This document shows, piece by piece, positions 1 to 12,100 of a stretch of 64,000 nucleotides of DNA. The position numbers and the translations under genes were made by a program. This DNA comes from Corbicula japonica (lineage: Eukaryota > Mollusca > Bivalvia > Venerida > Cyrenidae), in contig JAZAYU010000012.1 of NCBI GenBank assembly GCA_038501625.1, positions 11,095,338 to 11,159,337 on the forward strand, read 5' to 3'. Under the pieces are notes generated by a model. It searched no databases, had not been told where the DNA came from, and worked only from the letters and a program-made list of their open reading frames with translations. Position 1 is the first letter of the stretch, and each line of letters starts with the position of its first letter.

Positions 1-677
1 TGCAATAACATTTTGCCATTTTTATTCAAAAATATAACCTGGTATGCTCAAGACATGTAATTACATGTACCATTCAAGTATTCAAACACTGAATATTGAT
101 GAAGCAAATTTTAAAACATATACTCAACAAAAATAGAAACCTGACACTTTATATTTGGTGTATTTTCCTGGAATCAGATTTAAAGCAAATTGAATTGTGG
201 AATGTAATAAAAATTGTGCATGTTTTGAACTTAATTATGCATTTTGATATTTTTGGTGCATGAAACAAGTGATTCAGTGGTTATTTTCTTTCGGATGGTG
301 CAAAAATATATAGATTTTGAATATGCACCTCATACTTATTCAAAGTTACAGTGTCAGGTTTCTTTTTTTGTTGAGTATATTTGCTCCTATTCATTTGTTT
401 CACCTGGGTCCAGTATTCTGAATCTGAGACTGAAAACCAGTCTGAAATATTAAGCATCTGATTGGTTGAAAACAAACCCAATCTCTAAATTGAACCAATC
501 AAAAACTAGAGTTATAAGACTGGTAACCAATGTCAAAATTATAATCTTGGGCCAAAGTTTCTGCTTCCCTGCTTACAAACTGATACTTTTTGTAGTTCAC
601 ATTGATTTAAAGTCATATAGATGTCCAGTCAAACACCGTGAAAATGTTTCTTTAGGAGGTAGACACCATTCCTTTAA

Positions 678-780
678 CCCTTTCCTGTATATATACACCT
701 TTATTGCTACGGATGTGCCGGCTGATCTGGATCTACACTGGTCGCACATGTGTAAAAATGCGTATATATCAAGGAAAGGG
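678..780. mobile_element. TTAA-flanked foldback MITE (family A), internally deleted
   Basis: Ends CCCTTTCCTgtATATATACACC and AAGGAAAGGG, flanked by TTAA at 674-677 and 781-784. At ~103 bp it keeps both ends but lacks the middle of the ~235-bp family A element. TTAA duplication with CCC-starting ends suggests a piggyBac-type non-autonomous element (inference). Confidence 0.75.
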
Positions 781-1520
781 TTAAATAATAATATAACTTC
801 TCATGGGGAAGAACATAATAATGGGTCAAATCTCATTACACGATTTCAATTTGAAAAAGCAACAAAAAAGATGAAACATTAACAAAGATGTGGCACATAA
901 ATAAGGCAATTGAAAATCAATTCCTGGATTCTCATCCAAATTTTGGGAAAAAAATGGGGCGGGTGGGCGGTTTTATTTATTATTTTGTTTATTCATCATT
1001 CTCACTGTTTCTATCAGCTTGTGTAGTGCAAATAAATAAACCTCCAGCCGACTATGAATTGCCGCTTCGCACTTAAATGTTTCATGCTGCCTTTTCATAC
1101 TCTACCGATTAGTACTCCTAATGTAAATTTATTTGTACGCATTTTTTTTCAAAATAAAAAACGTTCGGGCATAGTGATTTTTGAGGGGCGGGCGGGGATG
1201 AGAATCTAGGAATTAATTTTCTATTGCCCAATGTAGGATGTTGACTTAAAACAAATATTAAGTTACCCATATACATATTAGTAAATGTCTGTATAATTCT
1301 AAAATAAGTGTCTTTAAAAGAAACAAAATATTGCACAGAAAAATCATGTTCTATTTAATAAATTAAACTTATATCATACGTGTACAATGTAGTTATTAAC
1401 TTAATTCCTGTCTACATACCGGTATTTTTCGAGACAGAGTTATAAAATTTCAGTGTACATTTCAGTCATGGATTAAACCTTCACCACATGGACACACCTT
1501 TAATCAATATAGACCGGGGC

Positions 1521-1651
1521 TGAAGGTTATAAAACTGAGCATGGAAACCAGTCTCAAATCTCAAGCATCTGATTGAGACTGGTCGCCATTTCAGCCAATC
1601 AGATGCTTGAGATTTGAGACTGGTTTCCATGCTCAGTTTTATAACCTTGGG
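1521..1651. repeat. Family B hairpin element
   Basis: Near-perfect ~130-bp inverted repeat: AAGGTTATAAAACTGAGCAT in one arm and its complement in the other, around TCTCAAGCATCTGATTG. No clear terminal CCC/TTAA structure. Confidence 0.75.
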
Positions 1652-2094
1652 CACAGTACAGATCCAGATCAGCCTTCAAATCCATGCACTGGGTGCTTTG
1701 ATTCATTAGATTATTTCTGACCAGATCAGTTTCAAATACCATTACAGATCAAAATTTGACAATAGGAACTAGTTTTGGCTGTTGTTTAAGAAATCTGTCA
1801 GTTTTATAATTCACCTTAATAAAACCAAATGATTAGTTGAAATTGAATATCATCTCCAAAGAGATCAATCAAAAATTTAAGGCTAGAGATTTGAAGCTGG
1901 TCTCTAATCTTACTTATGTGATATGTGACATTCAAATTGTTTAAAGCAAATAGTTTCTAATCTGTAGTTTTATGATAATTTACTCTTTTTTTAATACACC
2001 TGTACCATATAAAGCAATTGGTTCGAGGATAAAATAAATCATTTGAGGAAACCAATCACAAGCTTGGTGACACCTGGATGTGAAAAAGCATTAA

Positions 2095-2337
2095 ACCCTT
2101 TCCTCCATATATACACCTTTTTAAAATTATTGCTAGGGCTAACAATTTACATCCAGAACAGCTAGCACATCCATGCAGTCTGATCAGGATCTAAATTGTT
2201 CGCTATTTGATTTACTAGGTTATTTCTGACCAAAATGCAACCAGTGCACATCCTGATCAGACGGCACGGATATGCTGGCTGATCTGGATCTACACTGATT
2301 GCACATGCGTAAAAATGTGTATATATGGAGGAAAGGG
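2095..2337. mobile_element. Family A foldback MITE
   Basis: Full-length copy with CCCTTTCCTCCATATATACA at the left end and TATATGGAGGAAAGGG at the right. The two arms (GATCCAGATCAGC / GCTGATCTGGATC type) form a long imperfect hairpin. Confidence 0.8.
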
Positions 2338-2945
2338 TTAATCAAACAAGAATAATTTGAAAAAAATGATGTCAACATGTCATCTACACAGAACTAGCTG
2401 ACCTAAGCCAAGACAAAATGGCATTGTTTTAAAATTTTCACATTATTTTTTATGTACAAGAACTCCAAATCAGATTAATTATTTTTAATTTGTTCAAAGA
2501 AATGAATTATTTTTAAATGTTCAAGTCTTTTTTTATAGCTGAAACAGAGGTTAGCTCTAAACGATTTTTTTAGTATTTATTCCAAGAAAATTAAAAATAA
2601 TAACAAAAAACAAAACAAAAAGCTTTTTTTTTAATCAAAATTATTTGAAATATCTCACAAAATATATGCAAAAGGGTCAGTTGAGCTTTATACAACATCC
2701 CATCTGCAAATCATAGCAAATATTTTGTCATGAATTTTTTTTACTTAATTTTTAACTTAAAGTATTAAGAATAATAATTCCATGATTTTTTTATGAAAAG
2801 TTTCCTGGCCTGAAATATCAATCTCTAGTACTAAATATTCTTATCACTACGAGATCTTTAACCATGATTATGTTATACACCTTATAACAATAACATTATT
2901 TCTTTCCAAGGCATTAATATTGTTTGTGCTCCAAAACAACATTAA

Positions 2946-3328
2946 CCCTTCACTCCACAGATAAGTGTTTTATCGCATAAACCAACAATCCAGTGCCCAA
3001 GGTTATAAAACTGAGCATGAAAACCAGTCCCAAATCTCAAGCATTTGATTGGCTGAAATGGCGACTGGTCGCCATTTCAGCCAATCAGATGCTTGAGATT
3101 TGAGACTGGTTTTCAAACTCAGTTTTATAACCTTCAGCCCAGATCCAGATCACACAACACATCCATGCTATCTGATCAGGATAAAAATTGTTAGCACTTA
3201 GATTCATTATGTTATTTCTGACCAAGAGGCAAACACTGTTGATCCAGATCAGATGACAAAGATGTGGTAGTTGATTTGGATCTATACTGGTAACTTGTGT
3301 GATAAAAGGAGTAATATGGAGTGAAGGT
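2946..3328. mobile_element. Family A MITE interrupted by a hairpin element
   Basis: A subfamily with CCCTTCACTCCA ends, preceded by TTAA. Its left arm is interrupted at about 2999-3137 by a family B hairpin element, so B inserted after A. Confidence 0.65.
2999..3137. repeat. Family B hairpin element
   Basis: Same palindrome as at 1521-1651 (ATAAAACTGAGCATGAAAAC). Inserted in a family A copy. Confidence 0.75.
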
Positions 3329-3626
3329 TTGATTTTACTACTGAGTTTTAAATATCTTGAAAAAAGTTGATTTTTTATGGTGCTTAAACCCAAAGATTAT
3401 ATTTCCATTTATTCATAATTTTAATGCCCTTGAAATAATTTCACGGTATATTATATAAATATATATTTATTATTAGATGTGCTACTCATATTTATTATTA
3501 GATATGCCACTGTATAATATTTTTTCCTATATTACACAAATTCCATCTCTAGATTTAAACTGCCAACATCCGTTCTTCAAATAATTTTTTTTACTTAGAT
3601 TGTTATTTCCATAGATTTTTTTCCAG

Positions 3627-3703
3627 GTAAAGTGAGTAAAACAAGTCGCCTAGTGGATACTGCAAGTTCATATTTGGAAAACAGCAAGCTACCACAACAA
3701 AAG
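3627..3703 (+). CDS. Weak candidate exon of an unknown gene
   Basis: 77 nt between TTTTTTTCCAG and AAG|GTCTTG. Only one frame is open; it reads KVSKTSRLVDTASSYLENSK and then LPQQK, with non-repetitive, protein-like composition. No partner exon was found in 1-6100 and I do not recognise the protein. It could be an exon of a convergent gene or chance. Confidence 0.2.
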
Positions 3704-4502
3704 GTCTTGTCTGCACACAGTATGTACATTTTACAGGGGAGTATTAGGTTTACAATGGAATACCATATGTACATTTTTCAGGGTACTTTTTAGGTTGATA
3801 ACGAAGTACAGTACATACATTTTACATGGGACTTTAAGGTTTACAATGGAATACAGAATGTACATTTTAGTGGGACCTTGTAGGAAGTTAACTACATGTA
3901 TTGCACATCAGTAGTTCACATTATAATGTTACCATTTTCTCCATTGATAAAACTTTTAAGCCATGTGGGACCAGTGTTGATCCAGATCTCTTAAAACATT
4001 GTCTGGATCTGCACATTGCTTTTTGATAAGAAATAATCTAATATTAAATCTAAAAGCATTCAGTGTAGATCATGATCAGACTGCACATCTCGGCAGACTG
4101 ATTTGGATCTGCGTTAGTTGTTTTCTGATAATAATCTAATAAGCAACAAGTAGATCCTGATCAGACTGCACATGTCTGACTCTATACTGTTCACCTATCG
4201 GATAGAAGTAAAGGATTAAATGTTAAAATTCTGATAATGCTAAAATCAATACACAAGGTATCAAGTACATCAGTAAATAAATTACAATAGCTTTCAATTT
4301 ATTACAAATTGTTATAAATGCCAACCTGAGATGGTATTCATGAAGCACTTTATCCTTTACCCACTGAACCAAATAGTGGACTCAACTCAATACCACCTCA
4401 ATACTCTGATTGCCATAAAGAATAATCCAAGTTTCAAATATCATGCACTATTCCATTAACCCTTTCCTCCATAAATACACATTTTTACGCATTGAAGTTT
4501 AA

Positions 4503-4735
4503 CCCTTTCCTCCATAGATACACCTTAATTGCGAGGGCGAACAGTTTAGATCCACATCAGCCAGCACATCCGTGCCGTCTGATCAGGATCTGCACTGGTT
4601 GCTTTTTAGTCCGAAATAACCTAATAAATCAAATAGCGAACAGCTTATATCCTGATCAGACGGCACGGATGTGCTGGCTGATCTGGATCTAAACTGTTCG
4701 CCCTCGCAATTAAGGTTTATCTATGAAGGAAAGGG
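4503..4735. mobile_element. Family A foldback MITE, near-perfect palindrome
   Basis: Flanked by TTAA at 4499-4502 and 4736-4739. The arms pair over almost the whole 233 bp (CGAGGGCGAACAGTTTAGAT against its complement). A truncated second copy (4460-4495) abuts it on the left. This looks like the youngest copy in the window. Confidence 0.85.
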
Positions 4736-5004
4736 TTAAACTTCAAAACTCAGCTGCCATGTATTATTGCTCTGGTTTATTCAATGTAAGTTGCTAAATA
4801 TCTCATGACCTAACTGATCATTTTATAAGTTTATTCAATAACTATTGTATTCTACTGGTTTATTCAATAAGTAGTGATTCGACACTAAATTCTATTCTAT
4901 TCAATTCCTTTCTTTAATTCTAGTTAAAGAGTGTCATTTTACTATTTAATTCTATAAGTGAGGTTTGTTTCACCATTCAATTCTAGTCATGTACATGCTT
5001 AATC

Positions 5005-5645
5005 CAAAGTTGGTCGATTCATTATTCAAATTTCTCCAAAGTTGGTTGATTCAGTATTCAAATTTCTCCAAAGTTGGTTGATTCAGTATTCAAATTTCTC
5101 CAAAGTTGGTTGATTCAGTATTCAAATTTCAACAAATTTGGTTAAACAGTATTCAAATTTCTCCAAAGTTGGTTGATTCAGTATTCAAATTTCTCCAAAG
5201 TTGGTTGATTCAGTATTCAAATTTCTCCAAAGCTGGTTGATTCACTATTCAAATTTCTCCAAAGCTGGTTGATTCAGTATTCAAATTTCTCCAAAGTTGG
5301 TTGATTCAGTATTCAAATTTCTCCAAAGTTGGTTGATTCAGTATTCAAATTTCTCCAAAGCTGGTTGATTCAGTATTCAAATTTCTCCAAAGTTGGTTGA
5401 TTCAGTATTCAAATTTCTCCAAAGTTGGTTGATTCAGTATTCAAATTTCTCCAAATTTATTTGATTCAGTATTCAAATTTCTTCCAAAGTTGGTTGATTC
5501 AGTATTCAAATTTCTCCAAAGTTGGTTGATTCAGTATTCAAATTTCTCAAAAGTTGGTTGATTCAGTATTCAAATTTCTCCAAAGTTAGTTGATTCAGTA
5601 TTCAAATTTCTCCAAAGTTGGTTGATTCAGTATTCAAATTTCTAT
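5005..5645. repeat. 32-bp minisatellite
   Basis: About 20 copies of CCAAAGTTGGTTGATTCAGT plus TATTCAAATTTCT. Highly uniform, with a few CTGG variants. It lies ~500 bp beyond the BLTP1 polyadenylation signal. Confidence 0.9.
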
Positions 5646-6132
5646 GTACAAAGCCACAAGAGCAGTTTGTATCACAGCTCCTTGAGAAGTGTTGACACCA
5701 CACAACAGGTATTACACAATTCACAACATAACAGGTTAAATTGGGACACAGTTAGCTTTAAAACTAAACTGACTTCACTTAAAACATATCCACAATAATA
5801 TTAAATGTGTTTACATGATACCGGTATACTGTTTTATTTACAAATATGTACTTATTACTTTGATAATAATACATAATATTGTATTAAAATTGTGTTAACA
5901 TCACATCTTTTTAAGTTCATTAAAAAAGCAATTAATTTTTTGTCACAAATTAAATCTTAAATTATTCTAAGAAACAGCCCTAATAAAGACAACCTCACTA
6001 TTAAGACCACTTTTGTCCAATCCAAGAGATGGTCTAAATAGAGAGATTTTACTGTATGTAAAACATTAAGCAACCACACTAGCTGTTCAAGATGCATGTT
6101 TGATTTCCCTTGTACAAAAAATCATTTTACAA

Positions 6133-6138
6133 TTTATT
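6133..6138 (-). promoter_or_regulatory. Polyadenylation signal of BLTP1
   Basis: AATAAA on the minus strand about 85 nt past the BLTP1 stop, in a T-rich context. This implies a short 3' UTR ending near 6110-6120. It is the first canonical hexamer after the stop; later signals could also be used. Confidence 0.6.
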
Positions 6139-9100
6139 CTGGCATGATGGGATGGAAGACCTGAACTGTTGACAAACAAACAAACAAAACCGACGGGCCA
6201 TAATTTTGGCCTAGTTTTATTCAAGATTTCTGGGCTCCCTCTGGATTGGTTGTTGTTTCACGAAGCATTAATATCAGTCTGTTGACAATCATGGAGAGAA
6301 TTTTATCGGAAGGGTCCATGAAGCCCCTCTGCATCCATTTTGGTATAGTGACCCTGGCATGTGTGAATCCCAACTTCTGAAGAATGTAGTCTACACCAAC
6401 AGGGTCTATCTGCTTGCTGGCCCAGTGAAGTAATCTACAAACATTAAATGACTTTTTTGACAAAACTCAAAATGATATGAGAATACATAAAGTAAACAAT
6501 TGGAATTGATCTTAAAACTCTTTATTCTGCGTTTCATCACATGGGTGACCTGTGTAGATCCAGATCAGATGACACAGATCAGATCAGATGGCACAGATCT
6601 TTACTGTTCATTTCTTCGTGAGAAATAACCTAGTGAATCTAAAAGTAAACAGTGTAGATCCTTATCAGAGGAAATAATGTGCCAGCTGATCTGGATGTAC
6701 AATGAATAATACGTGTTATAAATTTCAGATTTAATAATTGTTATTTTTTGCGAACACACTGTCAGATTATTGCTCATTTTGGGCATGACATACAGTAAAA
6801 CCCCTCATTACGGACACTTGGTATTACGGTCACCCCAGTACTATGGGCGATTTTTTAAAGAACAGAAATGTTCTCTTCTTCTTCATTTAAACCCACAATT
6901 CAGGACAACCCACTATTAAGGACACTTTCCCTCAGTCCCTTAGGTGTCCGTTATACAGGGGTTTCACTGTATATAGTCTATCTACATTAAAGACAGATAA
7001 GACTGGTGATAAACGGAAGCGGAATCGGCAGGCAATCAAAATCAAGTACCAGGCCATTTTAGAAGAAGCAAAAGATGTTCTCTCAACAGGGATTCCAATA
7101 GATGCAGATTCTTGCTTTTGATGCAGGATAATTAGGGGAAAGTGGTCAAATTTTGCAGGAAAAAAAATTAAATATTTTATATATTGCATTTTCAATATAA
7201 AGTAAATACCTATTTGACCCTTGAAAATAAAATTAATTTAAATCAAAGTTAAGGAATTTGGTAGGTAAAGTTCACTTAAAATAGCATATGACTCATGAGT
7301 ATCTAATTATGATCACTTGAAAGTTCTCAATATTGAAATCCCTGTCTCAAGATACATAAATAATAGATCCAAAGAATTTAATATTAAACTCTAATAAAAG
7401 ACTGTACCTTTAGCATACCGTAACATTCTAAAAAGTGAAATATGTAGAAACTCGAGGGAAATAATCATTCACTAGGTATTCAAGTTAACACAATTGGTCT
7501 GTATATATGCTTCATCAAATGTGTCACAACAAAGTAAAAGGTGTCTTTGGCAACATTTTAGTTGTTACTATACTTGGAGAGAACTAACTGTCCGAAGGTA
7601 CATTTTCCTGTGACATGGCCAAAACATTTACAGTGCTGGGGATTTGTTGTCAGATGGGCGAGTATTACAACACATTTTTACAGTGGTATACAAACAAAGA
7701 CCTTGGCCAAAGATCATAAAACTAAGAATGAAGAAAAGTCTGAAATTTAAAGAATCTGACTGGCTGAAATGGCGACTGGTGCCATTATAGCCAATCAGAT
7801 GCTTAAGATTTGAATCTGGTCTCCAACCTTAGTTTTATGATCCCAAGATCATAAAATGAAAAATTACCTGACAGTGGGTTCTAGATGCCAGGTGACACAC
7901 TCATACTGTCTCCAGTCTTGTTGAAGAACAGTGACAGGGTCTATCACTTTCTTCTTCTCAGCTTCACTCGGTGATTTAGCTGTCTTAGTGCTGGAGATTA
8001 TCACAGAAGTTCTCGCCCCTGAAACCAGAAGTAATCACAGTGAACAAATCAACCCTTTGCTCTATGGGATATGGCAGTTTTATTTTATGCTTTTCAGTGA
8101 ATTATAGAATTTTCCCGGTGAAATAAAAGTGGTATTTCACCGTTTTCAAACAGTGGAATATCATTTTTATTTTCACTGATTTTTTCACGTTAGTACCCAA
8201 ATGCACATAACATACCAAATGAGAACGTTTAGAAAGCGGGCTCAAATTTTTATATTTGACCTCATGACGTCACGTCATAAACAAGCGGTTTTGGCGCCGT
8301 TTCTTGCAACTTTATCATCAAATTCACGCAAATTTTGCAGTAAAAGCATAAAATAAAAAGAAAATTTGTTTTTACCAGTGAAAGAAAGAAATATATTTCA
8401 CTTGTGAAAATACGAATTCCGGAGCTCACTCAGTGAAATATATTTCTATCTAACACTGGTAAAACAAATATCCTCTATATCCATAGGCAAACAGTGTACA
8501 TCCAGATCTGCCAGCATATCCATGCCATCTGATCAGGACCTACACAATTCATTAATTTCCTAGATTTATTTATGAAATAGTTTTTAGCTGTGGGTGAAAT
8601 ATGGATGGATTTATTACAGGACAGACTTCCGATGCTTATGGATAGATCACAGGGGCATTACCTAAGTGAGATATATCTACTCATCTGAACGAAATCCCAT
8701 GATAAATCCTGTGATATACACTGGCGGCTATTTATGATTCCAATTCTAACATGAATTGCTTGAAAATAATAGTACTACTTCACCAAGTATGTTTGTCAAG
8801 CATTTTATGACAAAATAAAAATATATCAAAAGTTATAAGTGATGTCCGAAAAGTAATACAGCGCACAGCAGTGATATATCCCAGATTTAATAACCATAGC
8901 TTTAATGCACAGCCTATGGAGAATGGCAAAGGTTGTAAGTATAGATTATTCTTTCACTGCAACTATAGTGTAGATCCAAATCAGATGGTGCAGACATGCT
9001 AGCTAATCTGAATCAACACAGGTGTAAGATGACTTTATTCCACTATTTGTATAATATAAGAAATTCAATGTAAGGAATTTTGAACAGTGCCTTCTCCATT

Positions 9101-12100
9101 TTAAAGTTTTGCTATGGTACCAGACAGATCATTTAGTGTAAAGGTCACAGTCGCAAATATGACTCTATACTCCAGGAGTACCTTTCTAGTCTCATGTGCA
9201 ACTAGTTTAGATCCAGATCAGCAGTGTGCAGATGTGCAGGCAGATTTGGAACTACACTGGTCACACTTGGAATATAAGCCATATCAAATGGAGTAATTAT
9301 TTAAACCTTTCCTCCATAAACACACCTTTATTGCGTGGGCGAAAAGTGTAGATCCAGATCAGCCAGAACTTCTGTGCCGTCTGACCAGAATCTGCACTGT
9401 TTGCTTTATGGTTCGATGGGTTATTTCTGACCAAAATGCGACCAAAGCATATCTTGATCAAACAGCACGGATGTTCTGGCTGATCTGGATCTACACATGT
9501 AGCACATGCGTAAAAATGTGTATATATGGAAGAAAGGGTTAATATTTTCCATAAGATGTATACTACCTTTGTCTTTCTCTCGGATGTATGACATGACGAG
9601 ATCATGTAGGAACAGAAAGACCTCGGCATCCATGGCAACGTAAATGTGATCCTCAAACTCTGTCACAAAACTACACTCCACCACTGGCTTAGGATCTGAA
9701 ACATCAGTTTATCAATAAAAAGAAAATAATTATAAGTAATAGTAAGTTCTTCACAAATATAGTAACTATTATAAATTATCAAAGACACCTTTTTTCCGTG
9801 AAGTGTCGCATATGACATATTCATGATAGAAAGTTGAGTCCGTAAAATTATTTTACAAGGTTAACCCTTTCCTCCATATACATGCCTTAATGCCATGGGC
9901 AAAAAGTGTAGATCTAGATCAGCTGGCAGATACATGCCATCTGATCAGGATCTAAACTGTTCACTTTTTGCTTTATTAGGTTATTTCTGACCAAAAAGCA
10001 AACAGTGAAGATCCTGATCGGACAACATGGATGTGCCAGCTGATCTAGATCTACACCGATCACACATGCATAAAAAGGAGTTTAAATGAAGTAAAGGGTT
10101 AATGAAATATAAATAATGCCAAACAATCAATGCTATCAACAAATGACCTTACCATCGTCTACAGGTTCATGCTCTGCTTGGTGATGTTTGGTTCTCAACT
10201 GCAACTGTAGCGATGGAAGTGCAAAAATGATTTCCGTGTCATGGTTGTAGTCCTGATATTTACGTTTCCTGTACTCGGACGGACTCTCGCTACCAACACG
10301 CTGCATCCTTGGAAAGGCATCCAGACCTACAAATAAAATAAACATTGAATATTTGCTTACGTTTCTTTTTCAAATTCAATTTATGGATCATATGATATGT
10401 TAGCCATTAAGTAGATATTGATCAGTCTAAACATCTGTGCAGACCAGGTGTTGATCTAGAGGGAGTGTGGAGGTGTTGTCTGGACCCCAGTTTTTGGCAG
10501 CAAATTTAAATTTCCATAGGGATGCTGGCCTGTAATTTGGACATTATCATGTGATTCAGAACTTCCAACTTCTTCAAATATAGACTGATCAGCCGGCACA
10601 TCCAAGCCAGCGATTCAGATCTACATGTACATCGTTCTCCCATGGATAATAGCAAAACGTCATGGAGTAAAGCATTGCTGTAATTTTATAGTGACAGGTT
10701 AAGACAGCCTTTGTAAAGTGCAAAAGTCCTCCTTATACATAAGGTTTCACTGTACCTTGTACTTCACTGGTGGAGAAGGCATAGTGGAACCATTCATTAG
10801 CGTTGGTGAAGGTGGGCGGCATGGAATGTCCTCGGGAGATCTTCAGCACATGAGCCATGTTCTTTTCCTGGTGGGATGTCAGGTCATGTCCAACATAGAA
10901 TGTTAGGTCTTGCACTACATGTGTGCCTAGAAATATAAGTAAAACCTAGAAATGCAAGTTAAACCTAGATATACCAGTAAAACCTAGAAATACAAGTTAA
11001 ACCTAGATATACTAGTAAAACCTAGAAATACAAGTTAAACCTAGATATACCAATAAAACCTAGAAATACAAGTTAAACCTAGTTATACCAGTAAAACCTT
11101 GAAATACAGTCCACACTCTTTGTGTCAAACTCACTTAAGTCAAAACATCGGTTAACTCGAATTAATTTTACGGTCCCGTCAAAATCTGTTCATTTTACAT
11201 ATAAAATTATGCCGTTTAAGTCGGATTCGACTTAAACAATGTTTTTAAAGTCGAATTAAATTTTGAACCCGACGGCTAAAATATCCTTTGTAAAGTCATC
11301 GGATAAGTCGAAGTGTGAAACTTGCTGCATTTAAACAATGCGGACGGCTTCTTCAAAGTGAGAATTTGTAATCAGCATACCATTTTATTAATCAATTAAG
11401 TGAGAATTTGATCGCGTGTTAGGTAAACGTTCGCTTAATTAATGCATTCGGATGTACATGTAGTTATTAATTATTAATTTGAGTTTTAAACAAACAAAAA
11501 ACAACTAATTACAATAATGATGTGACCACCGGGCCTATAAAATACGAGTTTATTCATTTAGGATAACAAATGCAAAAACATGATCGATCCAAATGTAGCA
11601 AATTTTCGCCAACAAAATAGTACAAAAGAAATCTCCGAGCTAATGATTATGTGTTTAATATTTATTTCAATTTGAATAAGTGTACCTAATAAAACTTTAA
11701 CTAACAAAAGACGACTTTAACACTCAAAGTAAAGATGCCAATGTTACACGATGATGATGATGTTTGTTTTTAACATAATCGAATTAATATATTTTTTCTG
11801 TTCTATATTGATACACGAATTGATCATCAGAAATGTTTATAAACAACCACTAGCACTCACAATCATGTCAGCATAAGAAGCATATAGGTAGACTATTTGT
11901 GCACTGGCGACAATTCGGATGTTTCGAACTTCGGATATCTCAAAATAAAATCTACGGTCCCGACAAATTTGACACGAGAGTGGACTGTACAAGTAATACC
12001 AAGAAATACCAGTCAAACCTAAAATGTGTCAGCTGATCTGGTTCTACACCATTGCGATAAGTCTTATATGGGGCGCGTCACGGGAAAAGGTACCTTCGGA

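Larger units (their letters stand above)
1..6132. other. Intergenic region downstream of BLTP1
   Basis: No convincing gene. It is AT-rich sequence with several foldback MITE copies (678-780, 2095-2337, 2946-3328, 4503-4735), two hairpin elements (1521-1651, 2999-3137) and a 32-bp minisatellite (5005-5645). The open frames near 466-1076 have no recognisable product, and two of them run through repeats. One weak plus-strand exon candidate lies at 3627-3703. Confidence 0.6.

Noticed and set aside
466..1076. Plus-strand open frames of 138 and 62 codons
   Set aside because: They run through a family A MITE or AT-rich sequence; no recognisable protein, no splice context.
4492..4692. Protein-coding frame with NPFLHRYTLIARANSLDP
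   Set aside because: The same peptide pattern appears wherever family A copies occur on either strand; it is translated MITE sequence.
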